Of a stretch of DNA of 64,000 nt, positions 10,220 through 22,404 are shown piece after piece. The notes beneath the pieces were generated by a model, which was given only the letters and a program-made list of their open reading frames with translations, was not told the DNA's origin and searched no databases. Made by a program: the position numbers and the translations under genes. The stretch spans positions 166,086 through 230,085 of the forward strand of contig ML769402.1 of assembly GCA_009733575.1 (NCBI GenBank), given 5' to 3'. This DNA comes from Gymnopus androsaceus JB14 (taxonomy: Eukaryota > Basidiomycota > Agaricomycetes > Agaricales > Omphalotaceae). Positions within the stretch are counted from its first letter, which is position 1, and every line of letters begins with the position of its first letter.

Positions 10220-12331
10220 TCAGTGTGAAGCCGGCTCGAGCTACTGGCTTGAGATGAGTATTGTAAGGTAAAATCAAAAGGATTGGTTGAAGAGGTTGCT
10301 GCTGACAATGCTTCGGAAGATTTCCTAGGTGCATAAACATCATTATAGTGATTATAAAGCTCCTCTTTCCTCTTCTCCAAGTGTGTACTAAGTTCCGGGT
10401 CATGTGTGTAGTTGGTCTTCAAAGAATCATATGAAATACAAGGATTTAGTACTAATCATGACTGATTAAATTTGGGACAAGTCCAGATCTATAAAAACTC
10501 ACAAGCTGACCACGTAAAGTATTTTGATTCATCAAAACAATGATAATACTCGCTGAGCTTGATATGGGCATCCACTAATCCTTTTTGCAGGCAAGGGTTG
10601 GTGTCATGTGGAAGATCTTTGATGTTTAGTCAAATCTTTTCCTGTAGTCCATGAAAGATTGTGGCAGTTGTTGAAAGCATGGGCTTTGATGTTGTCAATA
10701 TTTGTGTGGTTGCCGATCGGAAAATCTCAAGCCAATCACATACTAGCTCAATATTCTTCCAGTCACCAGGATCCAGCCCAAACCGGCATAAATCCTTGTC
10801 CTTTGCAACATAGGCAGTGATTGCAGCACGATGTTAAATTGCATGAGCTAAATTCCAGACATAAACAACAAGACCAAGTGGGTAAAGGCTGAAAATGAGA
10901 ACTTACACATCATCTGATGTGTGGATGACCACTGAGTCTTTACATCCAGAATGAGAATGGGAACTTGGTTTGTAGTTGTAGGTCTGTCGGGTGGGTTCAC
11001 TTGAACCTTCCTTTGTCCATTGTTGCTGCACTGTGGGCTGGATCGTACATGGCGTACAATCTTTTCAAAGCTGAGAAAAAAAAACATCAGACACAAACAT
11101 CTTCAAAATATGTTGCATATGGATGATTTTATGGCCATTGAGTCAAGGTCAGTGTCAATGGGATCAGAGTGCTCCTCCGAATAGTCACCCAATGTTTCTG
11201 AGTCCATTGGCATAGTAGCAGACTCTTGGTATGTTCCATCTGAAATGTTTTCAGCTGCTTTTTTGGCTTCCGATGTTGTCAATGACTCCAACAGCCTCCA
11301 AGGAGCTGCAACAAAAGAATATTAGTATTAAAGATTTGAGTAGAATAATGTCCTAAACATGATTTACCTTCAGGGCTGCAAGATGCACTGTGTGTGGCAT
11401 GCATTCGCATGCGGGCATCCTTCATCATAAATCCTGGTATACCCTCATTGTAACAGAAATATTCTATGGCTTCAACTAATGTGTCATTATTGGAAGCATT
11501 ATCCATGACAAATGCAGTGATCTAGATATATTTAATAATGAGAATTGCTCAAGAAAATATCCAATTCACGTACTCTGCCTTTCAAACCAAATTTCTTCCA
11601 AGGCATCCCAAACTACTGTTGCCATGTTATATCCAGTATGCTCACCAAAGATCTCTCGGAAATCAATTAAGCATTCCTCTAAGCAAATGGTGAGTAAAAT
11701 GCTTGGTTTGCATGTTAAGTATACTCACGGAGTTTGCCTTTGTTGTCTATCCAGTGCAGGACAAGTGCCATAAATGCATAACCATTGCTTGAAGTCCGCA
11801 TGTCAAGAGACATTGAAAAATCAGATTTTGTTTTCCTACAAGCAGCATGCAGTTTATAATTGGAATCAATAAAAAATATACTGCAAATAGTTCTTTGAGC
11901 TTGTCAATCATATTGTCACCCATCTTCATGATCCTTCGACGAATTGCTTTGTCATCTGGAATGCGCAGGTTTAACCGTTTTCCTTTCCAGGCTGGTGCAC
12001 ATATTGTAATAGTTCCTGAAATTCTGGATCAGTGACCGCCGTAAACAGCTGATCGCAGGCTGCCATCCAGCAAGCTAGTTTATTCTCAAACTTTGCTTGG
12101 TCCCAGGCCTCCGTTGTATGACAATTATATAGCATAAATTAGAAGTTATAAACTTAACTTACCTTGCCCTGCTGTTCAGACATATTTTTGATATTTTTGT
12201 TGACCTCGTTAAGACTTTCAACATGACTTTCAGCAGTAGTGGCATCAAGCTGCTTCAATTGTTTGGCAATGCTAATTCATCATTGGTTGGGCCAGTAGCT
12301 CAATTTTGAATGACTTTATACATCTGGTAAT
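10220..12331 (-). pseudogene. hAT transposase, copy A (main body)
   Basis: Reading from 12331 leftwards, the blocks are KFENKLACWMAACDQLF...GPEFQELLQY, RRRIMKMGDNMIDKLKELFA, KSDFSMSLDMRTSSNGYAF, MDNASNNDTLVEAIEYF, CMPHTVHLAALK, LILDVKTQWSSTHQMM, WKNIELVCDWLEIFRSATTQ, SEYYHCFDESKYFTW and KRKEELYNHYNDVY. This is the normal order for a hAT transposase with introns. An extra A after ATGCG near 11391 shifts the frame between DARMR and CMPHTVHLAALK. The last exon continues at 1980-1640 beyond the DDE insertion. The N-terminal end is cut at 12331 by a copia-like LTR. Confidence 0.87.
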
Positions 12332-12759
12332 TGTTAGGAGTGTGCTACGGTCAAGCGGCGGGAAAGGTTCACCAATGGATTGTTGGTGATCAATAGCAAC
12401 TGCCACTCAAGATGATGGACTAGTGGTGAAGCTATTAACAACACCCTTGCTACATTGCATAGTCCAATGAAGAGAGTAATTGTTGTCGGCAGAAGGTAAT
12501 CTCTGGAGAAGTAGTTATCCAAGTTGATATTTGTTGGACACTACTTTATTAGCACCCTTTCTTTGCATCCTTATTCAGTCTAGTCTACTTTTTCCCATGT
12601 GACTGAGTAGTTAAAACCTTCTCATTCCCACACTTCCCCCTCAGCTGTTTGCTCTCACAAGTGTTTGACACTGAGGGGTAAGTTCTTCTTGATATCTCAT
12701 ACCTAGAGCCTATCTCTTACACTACATAGTTTTTGTTCTCTAGGACTCGACCTCTAACA
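12332..12759 (+). mobile_element. 5' LTR of a copia-like retrotransposon
   Basis: The unit has TGTTAGGAGTG at its start and CGACCTCTAACA at its end, i.e. TG...CA with short inverted termini. It is followed directly by GGTTATGGTGCC, which resembles the GGTTATGRGCCC primer-binding site of copia-type elements that use the internal region of initiator tRNA-Met. It entered the hAT transposase after CATCTGGTAAT; copy B reads straight through this point (CATCTGGTAATGAGCC), so GTAAT may be the target duplication. Odd: its first ~200 bp match the last ~225 bp of the gypsy LTR at 62275-62782 in antisense. Confidence 0.65.
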
Positions 12760-12771
12760 GGTTATGGTGCC
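12760..12771 (+). other. Candidate primer-binding site (GGTTATGGTGCC)
   Basis: Immediately downstream of the LTR end. Ten of twelve bases fit the copia-class site GGTTATGGGCCC. This is inference from position and similarity. Confidence 0.5.
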
Positions 12772-12857
12772 TTTTTAATTAAAGGGTCTTTTCTTAGAAA
12801 GCGTTTACGACAAACGCAACAGTTTAACAACACCATACAGCTCAATTTATTGGTTTC

Positions 12858-13943
12858 TTGTTGAAGCAGGGCTTTTTTCTCAGAACTTCATGGGCATCCA
12901 TGGCAACTCCAAACTCTTTTCACGGTCACAATCCTAATCGATTGCATCCAGTTTATCAACCAAACCATAATGGTTCTGATGCCTATCACACTCCGATTTC
13001 AGTTCCGTTTAATTCAGCCCCAACTCCTCGACAATCTGGCAACACTTCATTGTCTGATCACCCAGGGATACAGATGGGAAGCGGTCCTGGTTGTGCGCCT
13101 TACTTACAAAATCAAAATTTCATGGGCAATTCTTCTTTTCAAATGTCAGCGATTCCTTCTTTTCCTTTGTTTCCATCCATCTCCAATACCTTTCAGAATG
13201 TAGTCCCCAATAATGTCTGACAATTTTTCCAACATTATAATTCAAGCCGTGACCCTATCACTCCTTCACCTTTGCATGTCCCTACTGTTACTGCTCCTCT
13301 TCCTGCATTCCCTGTTCCCCCTCCTCCTGTCCCTACTCCACATAATCCACGTCCTTTACCTATGTCTCCTTCTGCACCATTACATGCTCCTACCCATTCT
13401 GAACGACTTTGCTTGCACGCATTGATGGCATCCTTGCGCCCAACTACTGTATTAGCTCCGCCACCTCCGGAGCCTTCTCCACTTATGTTTGCATCAAATT
13501 ATTCTTGTTCATCTCATCCAATGTCTCTTACGAGTTTTGTTCCATCTCCAGCTCCATACATACATTTACCCTATGGTTCTAATATGTATCCTTACATACC
13601 ACAGCTGCACGACCAACAGGATCCACAGGTGCCGAGTCGCCCCCAGTCTGTAGTAGTACCCGGCAACATCCGCATCCAGCATCCCCAGCCATACCAGCCC
13701 TATGCTACCGCTCACTTAGTGACCATAGGTGAAGATGCTGTGATTGTGGGTCTGTATGGCCAATGTGCGCTTTCAGTACCACCTGCTGTGTGTCCTCAGA
13801 CAGCACCAGTCCCTGGTCCTCATGCCGCTCACACCATGCAACAAGGAGTCACGCAACAGTTTGCTGCACACCCACCTGGAGTCGCGCAATATCCACCGAC
13901 GCTAATGAGCTGTGTGTCTGTTGGTTCAAGTAGTGCAGAGTAA
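12858..13943 (+). pseudogene. Proline-rich gag-like reading frames of the copia-like element
   Basis: Two plus-strand frames (12858-13220 and 13272-13943) follow the LTR and primer site. The first begins near MATPNSFHGHNPNRLHP. The second is very rich in Pro, Ser and His and contains YATAHLVTIGEDAVIVGLYG. Composition fits the N-terminal spacer of copia-type Gag proteins; no zinc knuckle or enzyme domain is seen. A one-frame break around 13215 separates the parts. The sequence then switches at about 13900 into an inverted fragment of an unrelated LTR, so the pol region is missing. The last ~40 codons belong to that inverted fragment. Confidence 0.5.
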
Positions 13944-14630
13944 TCAATACTAAGCGATCGGAATACAGGGGGTTTGGCTATCAATTTAAATAGCGAGGGT
14001 GCGTTGTCAAAGATTCTGCAAAGAAAATACTCTATTTGTCTCTCAAAAGTGACTGGTGTTTCTTGAAGTGATGCTGGTAGACAATTGAAGGATAGGATCT
14101 CCTTTTCTAATCAATCTATACTGGTTCGGGGCAATGATAGGGGCAACAATATAACAATGACAACAAAAAGAACCACCAAAAATATGGCTTGGTTCAACAA
14201 AGTGATTCCCAACAGTAGGGCAAAACCACTCAGGACAACAGACAGTTTGTTTCCTGTACACCTAAGCTCAGTTGCAACAGATGGTCATTTCTTGGTGGTC
14301 ACACTAGACTCCTCGAAACTAAAACAACAATTTGACTTGGTTTAAGTTGGGGTTTTCACAGTCGCTAGGATTATAAGTCTCTAACACTGGGCATAATAAA
14401 CAACTCTTTCCGTACCACACGAAGTATTACTTTGGTTCACAAGGGAGTGGTATCTTTCCTGTCTCAGCCGTAGCTACGTCAACAAGGATTCACACTAGCA
14501 ACAAATGAGGTCCAAAGGTAACTTGTTTTGCAAAGGAAATATAGCTAGGCTTTTATACTACTCTCAGCCAGATGCCGGTTAAATAATAAGGTACTTCGAG
14601 AATCCAGAGAAATAGTACAACTTGTTCATT
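13900..14630 (-). mobile_element. Inverted fragment of LTR-like family B
   Basis: This is the reverse complement of about 24390-25075, sharing among others GGTTCAAGTAGTGCAGAG, TTTGGCTATCAATTTAAA and GTACAACTTGTT. The family's TATA-like GTATAAAAGCC is on the minus strand near 14550. Both joins are abrupt: the left one falls inside gag-like sequence, the right one at the start of the scrambled copia LTR copy. Confidence 0.8.
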
Positions 14631-14631
14631 G

Positions 14632-17216
14632 TTTAGGGAGTGCTGCTTGAACGGTCAGGAGCGGCGGGGAAAGGTTCACGCAATGGCGATTGTTGGGGGG
14701 TATCAAATGTAGCCAACTCGGCCACTGGCGAAGATGGATGGAACTAGTGGTGAAGCTATTAACAACACCCTTGCTACATTGCAGTAGTGCAATGAAGAGA
14801 GTAATTGGTGTCGGCAGAAGGTAATCTCTGGAGAAGTAGTTATCCAAGTTGATATTTGTTGGACACGGCACGTGTGTACTCTAGCACGCCGCTTTCGTCT
14901 CGTTCATCGGGGCACTAGTCCATCATTTGAGTGGCAGTTAGTCTTGTACTTTAGCTATCTACTCCCATGTCGCAAGAGAATTCTAAAAACTCCTTTGCTC
15001 CGATATACCACCCTCTCTCTCCGCCCCTCGCTGTGTACCTTGTTACGCCAACAACTCCATAAGCATAGTTTATTGCGCAACGACTTGAGGGGTAATGTGT
15101 TATAACTATCGTCATTTCGAAAAATTGCAGTCAACTTGGGCACCCTATAGACACAGCCTGATGATATATACTCGCATTTGCCAAACAATATGAATGAAGC
15201 TTCGACTGCCTAACATTACTGGCTGAAGTTATTGTCATTTGCTCTTTAAGGATCCTGGAGATACTGCATAACGGTCGGTACATAATAGGTATGTACTCAT
15301 ATATTATATAGGGTAAGGGTCTTTTTCTTAGAAAGCGTTTTACGACAACATCGAAACGACAGGCAGTATATGTGTAAAGCATATAAAGATTTCAATTATC
15401 ACAACGTCTCCTAATTTATGACATATTATTTTATGGTTTTCTGTTTGTCTCAGTAAGCAAGCGCTTTTTTTCTCAGAGAACATTCGGCCTGGGACCAGCA
15501 AATTGCATTGTACCGAAGGCAATAAACTACCATAATTAGCTTGTTTCCTGACGATGGCTAGCCTGCCGATCCAGCTGTTCTATACTCGAGGCTGCAGGTA
15601 CCTCACTGATACAGATTTATATTCCACAGGCACAAACACTATTAATAAATATAGATGTGTCCATCCAGGACTCGCGATAAGACATAAACCGGTATCAACG
15701 CTTGCCGCGTATTTCACTATCGAGCGACCACCAAGCAATTCGCTCGATCACAATCTGGCAACACATGCGAATCAGAAATGATAGAATGTCAGGCCGAACG
15801 AGGAGAATGTATATCTGAACAAGCTCAAAGAATGACGTGAATACAAGGCTAGGTTTCCTGTTTGTAGCGCCTTATTTACAAAATTAATATACCTGCAAAA
15901 TGCTTTGTTGTAGGAAAATGGAGTCTAGATTTTTTTCATACTTTTCAAATGTCGTCCAGCGATTTGACATGCGGACTTCCTTTCAAATCTATTTTCCCAT
16001 CTCAGGTCTCACTGCATTATTATGCAGGCAACTTGTTCTAGGTTATCCTCGGAATAACAATAACATAGATAGGCACTAGAACAACATCCTTTTTCCAACA
16101 TGTGTGTAATACTTAATATCAAGCCACGTTGACCCCAATATACCATCAGCTCATTTTATACCCTTGTCTAGATTGCGCAGGACATCTATTGATATATGAT
16201 CTGCGACTCCCTAGACGATTCTCCTTTGTTGCAGCCCATTCATCCTGGAGGTCCTAACTCCCATTAAATCCATGTGCTAATCAGTTAAGCTTCTTGGGAT
16301 ACGCCTTCGCGATTTGTCAATTGCATCTAGGTTTATGAAAGGACAGCTTACGTATAACCCCGATGTATATTGGATATGAAGTTCACTTGAGCTATGCACA
16401 ATGTATTCTGATTGGTAATCCTTGCTAATAATACTTACCTTGTATTTTATGAATCCAACAAGATTTGCTCCGCCAACTCTGGCACGTAGCACGTCTTCCC
16501 TCACTATATATATGTATGTGCAACCAACATTATATGTATTGTAGCTCACTAGAAGCATTCTTTCTCAATTGTTCTTATCGGATATCTTTGTATCGGCGAA
16601 TCTCAGCTCTATACCAGGGATTTATGATGAAGGATGCCCACATGCAGAATGACATGCCTACACACTCACGATTGTACCACCCTATTGGCGGAGTCTCTTG
16701 CAATATAGACGGTATGTACCTATACCACATACTTGGCATCAATTTTTAGGAACACGGTATAATTCTACTCCAGAAGAAATCCATATCTCAAATGGTGCGG
16801 AGTCTCACACTCACCCCTCTCTAGTTTCGTGCTAGAGCTTAACCGTGTGAAGAGCTGTTATGGAGTACGTTGCACTAACACTACGGAGAGCAAAATCCAC
16901 AGCAAGGGCCTGAAAACATTTCAGATGGATACACCCAATACACTAGTGATGCTACCGCTCATCTTAGTGATCCATAGGTCGAAGGACTGCTTAGTGATTT
17001 GATGTCGAAGTGGATCTTGGAAGTTGAGTGTGCCAACAATGTGCGTTTACTTATGTAGCCGAGGGTGAGTGATCTCTACTGGCACTAGCACAAGTTTGAC
17101 CCTAGCTGACTTCAGTAGCGCTCACCCACACTAAATGCGCATAGAGGATCATCATAAGTCACGAAACAGACTCCCCCCCCCCTGCCTGCCCCTCGCCCAG
17201 CCCGCGCCCAACCCAC
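14632..17216 (+). other. Insertion-scrambled second copy of the copia-like 5' end
   Basis: Islands in the same order as 12332-13800 can be followed: AAGTAGTTATCCAAGTTGAT near 14840, GGGTCTTTTTCTTAGAAAGC near 15307, GCCTTATTTACAAAATTAAT near 15870, CTTTTCAAATGTC near 15942 and ATGCTACCGCTCATCTTAGT near 16950. Between islands the sequence is full of short extra bases, stretching about 1.45 kb of clean template to about 2.45 kb. The tail (17160-17216) contains a poly-C run and low-complexity GC. Clean sequence resumes exactly at the hAT copy. No gene is present. The pattern looks like uncorrected single-read filler, though extreme decay cannot be excluded. Confidence 0.6.
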
Positions 17217-19715
17217 AGAACATCAAAAGCAAAGAGATACAGAGTGGGGAATTGTTTACAATGAGTATACCACCACTGCAAAGGATCACAGTGATTAAAG
17301 TCTTCCCGAATAATGGTGATACGCAGATATTCATCAAGCTCAGTGTGAAGCCGGCTCGAGCTACTGGCTTGAGATGAGTATCATAAGGTAAAATCAAAAG
17401 GATTGGTTGAAGAGGTTGCTGCTGACAATGCTTTGGAAGATTTCCTAGGTGCATAAACATTGTTATAGTGATTATAAAGCTCCTCTTTCCTCTTCTCCAA
17501 GTGTATACTAAGTTCCGGGTCATGTGTGTAGCTGGTCTTCAAAGAATCATATGAAATACAAGGATCTAGTACTAAACATGACTGATTAAATTTGGGACAA
17601 GTCCAGATCTATAAAACTCACAAGCTGACCATGTAAAGTATTTTGACTCATCAAAACAATGATAATACTTGCTGAGCTTGATATGGGCATCCACTAATCC
17701 TTTTTGCAGGCAAGGGTTGGTGTCATGTGGAAGATCTTTGATGTTTAGTCAAATCTTTTCCTGTAGTCCATGAAAGATTGTGGCAGTTGTTGAAAGCATG
17801 GGCTTTGATGTTGTCAATATTTGTGTGGTTGCCGATCGGAAAATCTCAAGCCAATCACATACTAGCTCAATATTCTTCCAGTCACCAGGATCCAGCCCAA
17901 ACCGGCATAAATCCTTGTCCTTTGCAACATAGGCAGTGATTGTGGCACAATGTTGAATTGCATGAGTTAAATTCCAGACATAAACAACAAGACCAAGTGG
18001 GTAAAGGCTGAAAATGAGAACTTACACATCATCTGATGTGTGGATGACCACTGAGTCTTTACATCCAGAATGAGAATGAGAACTCGGTTTGTAGTTGTAG
18101 GTCTGTTGGGTGGGTTTGCTTGAACTCCTTTGTCCATTGTTGCCAGCACTGTGGGCTGGACCGTACATGGCGTACAATCTTTGAAAGCTGAGAAAAAAAA
18201 ACATCAGACACAAACATCTTCAAAATATGTTGCATATGGATGATTTTATGGCCATTGAGTCAAGGTCAGTGTCAATGGGATCAGAGTGCTCCTCCGAATA
18301 GTCACCCAATGTTTCTGAGTCCATTGGCATAGTAGCAGACTCTTGGTATGTTCCATCTGAAATGTTTTCAGCTGCTTTTTTGGCTTCCAATGGTGTCAAT
18401 AGCTCCAACAGCCTCCAGGAGCTGCAACAAAAGAATATTAGTATTAAAGATTTGAGTAGAATAATGTCCTAAACATGATTTACCTTCAGGGCTGCAAGAT
18501 GCACTGTGTGTGGCATGCATTCGCATGCGGGCATCCTTCATCATAAATCCTGGTATACCCTCATTGTAACAGAAATATTCTATGGCTTCAACTAATGTGT
18601 CATTATTGGAAGCATTATCCACAACAAATGCAGTGATCTAGATATATTTAATAATGAGAATTGCTCAAGAAAATATCCAATTCATGTACTCTGCCTTTCA
18701 AACCAAATTTCTTCAAGGCATCCCAAACTACTGTTGCCATGTTATATCCAGTATGCTCACCAAAGATCTCTTAGAAATCAATTAAGCATTCCTCTAAGCA
18801 AATGGTGAGTAAAATGCTTGGTTTGCATGTTAAGTATACTCACGGAGTTTGCCTTTGTTGTCTATCCAGTGCAGGACAAGTGCCATAAATGCATAACCAT
18901 TGGTTGAAGTGCACATGTCAAGAGACATTGAAAAATCAGATTTTTTTTCCTACAAGCAGCATGCAGTTTATAATTGGAATCAATAAAAAGGAAGGATGCA
19001 TACTGCAAATAGTTCTTTGAGCTTGTCAATCATATTGTCACCCATCTTCATGATCCTTCGATGAATTCAATGCTTTGTCATCTGGAATGTGCAGGTTTTC
19101 CTTTCCAGGCTGGTGCACATATTGTAATAGTTCCTGAAATTCTGGACCGGTGACTGCCGTAAACAGCTGATCACAGGCTGCCATCCAGCAAGCTAGTTTA
19201 TTCTCAAACTTTGCTTGGTCCCAGGCCTCCTTTGTATGACAATTATATAGCATAAATTAGAAGTTATAAACTTAGTAACTTACCTTGCCCTGCTGTTCAA
19301 ACATATTTTTGATATTTTTGTTGACCTCGTTAAGACTTTCAACATAACTTGCAGCAGTAGTGGCATCAAGCTGCTTCAATCCTTTGGCAATGTTAATTTC
19401 ATCATTGGTTGGGCCAGTAGCTTGATTTTGAATGACTTTATACATCTGGTAATGAGCCGGAAATTTTTGTTGGAGGTATTCAATGAGACCTATGATTCAA
19501 TATGTGGGAATTAAAATAACCAACTAGAGACTCGAGAGGCTTACCATTTAAATTTCCTCGCATCCATTTTGTGACAGTCTTGGTGGCCCATTCTTCAAGC
19601 CAGCACCTGTAGTATTTTGAGCCTTCTGTTTGAGGACTGGGATCGGGGCAAGCAACTTCTTTGTAAAAGATGCGGATATGGTTGGTGCATTTAGTATCCT
19701 GCACAAGCAATTTAC
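17217..19715 (-). pseudogene. hAT transposase, copy B
   Basis: This is nearly identical to copy A (1857-1980 joined to 10220-12331) but without the DDE element and without the copia LTR, so it displays both empty sites. It extends farther upstream, to an N-terminal block around 19480-19710 (EGSKYYRCWLEEWATKTVTK). It shares copy A's frameshift before CMPHTVHLAALK, so the lesion predates the two copies. A small insertion near 19063 makes the block after LHIPDDKA frame-shifted only here. The C-terminal dimerisation exon is truncated at 17217 by the scrambled segment. Confidence 0.85.
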
Positions 19716-19751
19716 AATTAATGACTCAGAGAGGAATATCTCGGAAAGGAA

Positions 19752-20312
19752 TAGGGATGTTTCGGGCCGGCAAATTTTGCCACTCGCATGGGCGAAATTT
19801 GAGATTTTCTATGGCTTATTTTGTTTTTGCACAACTACCATGTACTGTACTCCATAATCATGCTTCTATTTTCATTTCTGGCTCTAATAACTGTCATTTG
19901 AGTCAAGAAACCACCTCAGAATATGCACATTTGATCTCTTCACATGGTGGACACTTCTAGAGCAAATTTTTGTTGCTTTCACCATTTCAGCAGTACCACT
20001 GGAATTTGCTCATTCTTTCTGCTTGGTATGGATGCTATAGTAATCTCAATGGATATTTTCATGGTTTCTGGTGACTCTCCACCCTTTGAGGTTGCTTCAT
20101 ACCACAGCAACAGCACTACAGCGAGAGAAGCTCAGCACACTTTTTTTCAAAGAAATGATGGCTTTGGTGTGCCGGGAAGGAGTCAGCTAGCTGGATACAG
20201 ATGTTTTTGGTTGTTCATAGTAGCCTGGGACTCTGAGAGGCATGAATATTGCAGCTGCAATGAGCAACGAGCAAAATTTGCTATGAGTTACGGCAAATCT
20301 GAAACATCCCTA
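19752..20312. mobile_element. Short inverted-repeat element with TAGGG ends
   Basis: TAGGGATGTTTC at 19752 returns inverted at 20301-20312, and a second pairing (GGCAAATTTTGC near 19779 with GCAAAATTTGC near 20270) suggests a longer imperfect inverted repeat. TAGGG ends are hAT-like, so this could be a non-autonomous hAT relative. Flanking 8-mers GAAAGGAA and ATATAGTA do not match, so the boundaries or age are uncertain. No coding capacity. Confidence 0.5.
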
Positions 20313-22404
20313 ATATAGTACTTACTGTCTTGATACTTTTTTCCAAGTTGGTAGTGCTGGAACCACTGGTGCTTGTATGCAAACTTGAAGAAGATGCCCC
20401 AGGTGCAGATATCTTGTTGCCACCAAAAAAAAATTAATTAGAAAATTACACATGTACAATAAAATTGAATAGCTACCTGTTTATGTGCCTTCTTATGTGC
20501 TGGGGCCTTTTCTTTCCCTTTAGATGAAGCTTTCCATTTGCCGGTTGCTTTGGGATCCAATTTAGATGGAAGTGAATTGGCAAGCTGGCAAGAATACATT
20601 ATGTACAAGGCCAAACAGCTTGTTAAAAAATTATACGCACCTCTTCATGTGTGATCACAATGTTATCATTCAATCCAATGTTGTGGATTGCATTCTTCAT
20701 CTTGCTACCAGCACCAACTCTCCCTGAATGCCCTGTGTTATATAATGAATCTGACTGAACATCAATAACTCTGCAAAACTGAAAAAATATGAGTGCTACT
20801 TTGACCAATGTTTTGAGGTTGAGTTAACTTGTCCAGATCATCCTCGGATCCTGATTGAAAGTGTCAGATTTTAATAATAAATCAAAACCGTACTTACCAC
20901 CAATAGTCTGAATGTGAATTTGAAGGTGCAAAAGTGAACCAAGTCCAAGTTCAACAAGTCAACGAGTTCCCTTGGATTGTAACATATGAGGCATTTGTCC
21001 AAAGGTTGAAATCATCAGACTATCTGTCCCATTTTGGGGAACCATTTTATGAGTTTGAAGCATGTCAAACACCTCAGATTCAGTTGTTGATGCATTTACA
21101 GCTGCATGGCAATGTTATGTGCATCAGAGAACACATCTGGGAATGTTGAACTGTGTACTTACACAGTGGAACAGATTGCCGATGTCCACCCAGAACAAAT
21201 ATCATAAAAGTTCCTCTTGTGACATGCACCTCATTCGCATTGGTGAAATAAACATACTATGAGTACATTTGACACAGTATGTCAGCTGGTCAAATGGATG
21301 GCTGAAGCAGGTTTTATGAGGGAATGCAAGATGATCTGCATAAGAAGATATGTCAGAATGAATGAGAGAATGACTTGAATCATTGAATCCAGTCTTACAC
21401 AAAAATAACACAATTGAACCATATAGACATGTAAGGTACACTACCATGATGGCAATATTGCTCGGAGAGCCCAGGAGATTTGCAAACCATGGAAGCCAGA
21501 GGATCCAACTGAGATCAGGCCAGTTATTATGGGAAACAATGGCAAGAGAAATAAAACAGTAGCAGTGATAATCCATGTAAGCAGAGACTGAGCAGCAATA
21601 GTGGATGAATACAAGGGGCTAGATTTTCATTGGAAGTTATTGGTTGGAAGTTCGTAGTAGTGAGGTACTTCATTGGAATGAAGCACTGTATCTGAGTCCG
21701 ATTCCTCAGTCATGATTGGTTTAGAGGATAAAGAGCAAGAATGAGCGACTTTTATACTACTGAGTTCACTGCCTCCCAATTCAGATAGTTTTTGTATATC
21801 TAGATTTGTCTTTGAACCTGCACAAACTCTGTAAAAAGTGAAACCTGTCATGTATAACAGATATATTAGACCCTAACTTTGCCTTAGGGTTGCACATTTT
21901 GAAACTTTGAGCAAGGTTTCTGTACAATACACCCAATGTATGTTCTTTGGTATTGGTAAAAGGGCTAAATTTATTATGGACTCAGATGCTTGTTTTTAAA
22001 AAGCCAAGAATAGCTGCTATAGTTGAGGGGTCTCATTAATTCAAACCATAAGCAATGCGGCATGTCAAATTATGGAACAGTAATACGAGACAGTAGAGTA
22101 GCTGTAGTAGACAACATACTCAACTGACATCAACCTGCTTTCAAGCTTCAGGGTTAGAGGCATCCAGGAGGCGGCGGCTTCACTGCATTTGGTGGTGGAA
22201 ATGGCAGTGAAGACAACTGGGCAGCAATCATGAGTGGAACACTTATCAGGGTACCATGCCACAACCGTGACAGTCAAAATGGTATGGTTCAAAATGGGTA
22301 TCACCATGCCATCAACCATACTGTTGTAGAATTTTGCTGGGGGTGGTACAGGATGGGCACCGTTCCGTGTCATGATGACCATGAACCATGAGGACACAGA
22401 CATG
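20313..22404 (-). other. hAT 5' region, no confident gene
   Basis: The stretch between the small element and the right hAT end holds fragments of basic, Lys-rich coding sequence on the minus strand near 20580-20480 (LDPKATGKWKASSKGKEKA). These could be the N-terminal linker of the hAT transposase. Further right I see only short frames without recognisable domains. The last 350 bp are rich in ATGGT/ACCAT and ACGG-like words typical of transposase-binding sub-termini. Confidence 0.4.

Noticed and set aside
13272..13943. A host proline-rich secreted or structural protein
   Set aside because: It follows an LTR and primer-binding-like site, has no signal peptide, ends inside an inverted LTR fragment, and a scrambled copy lies next to it.
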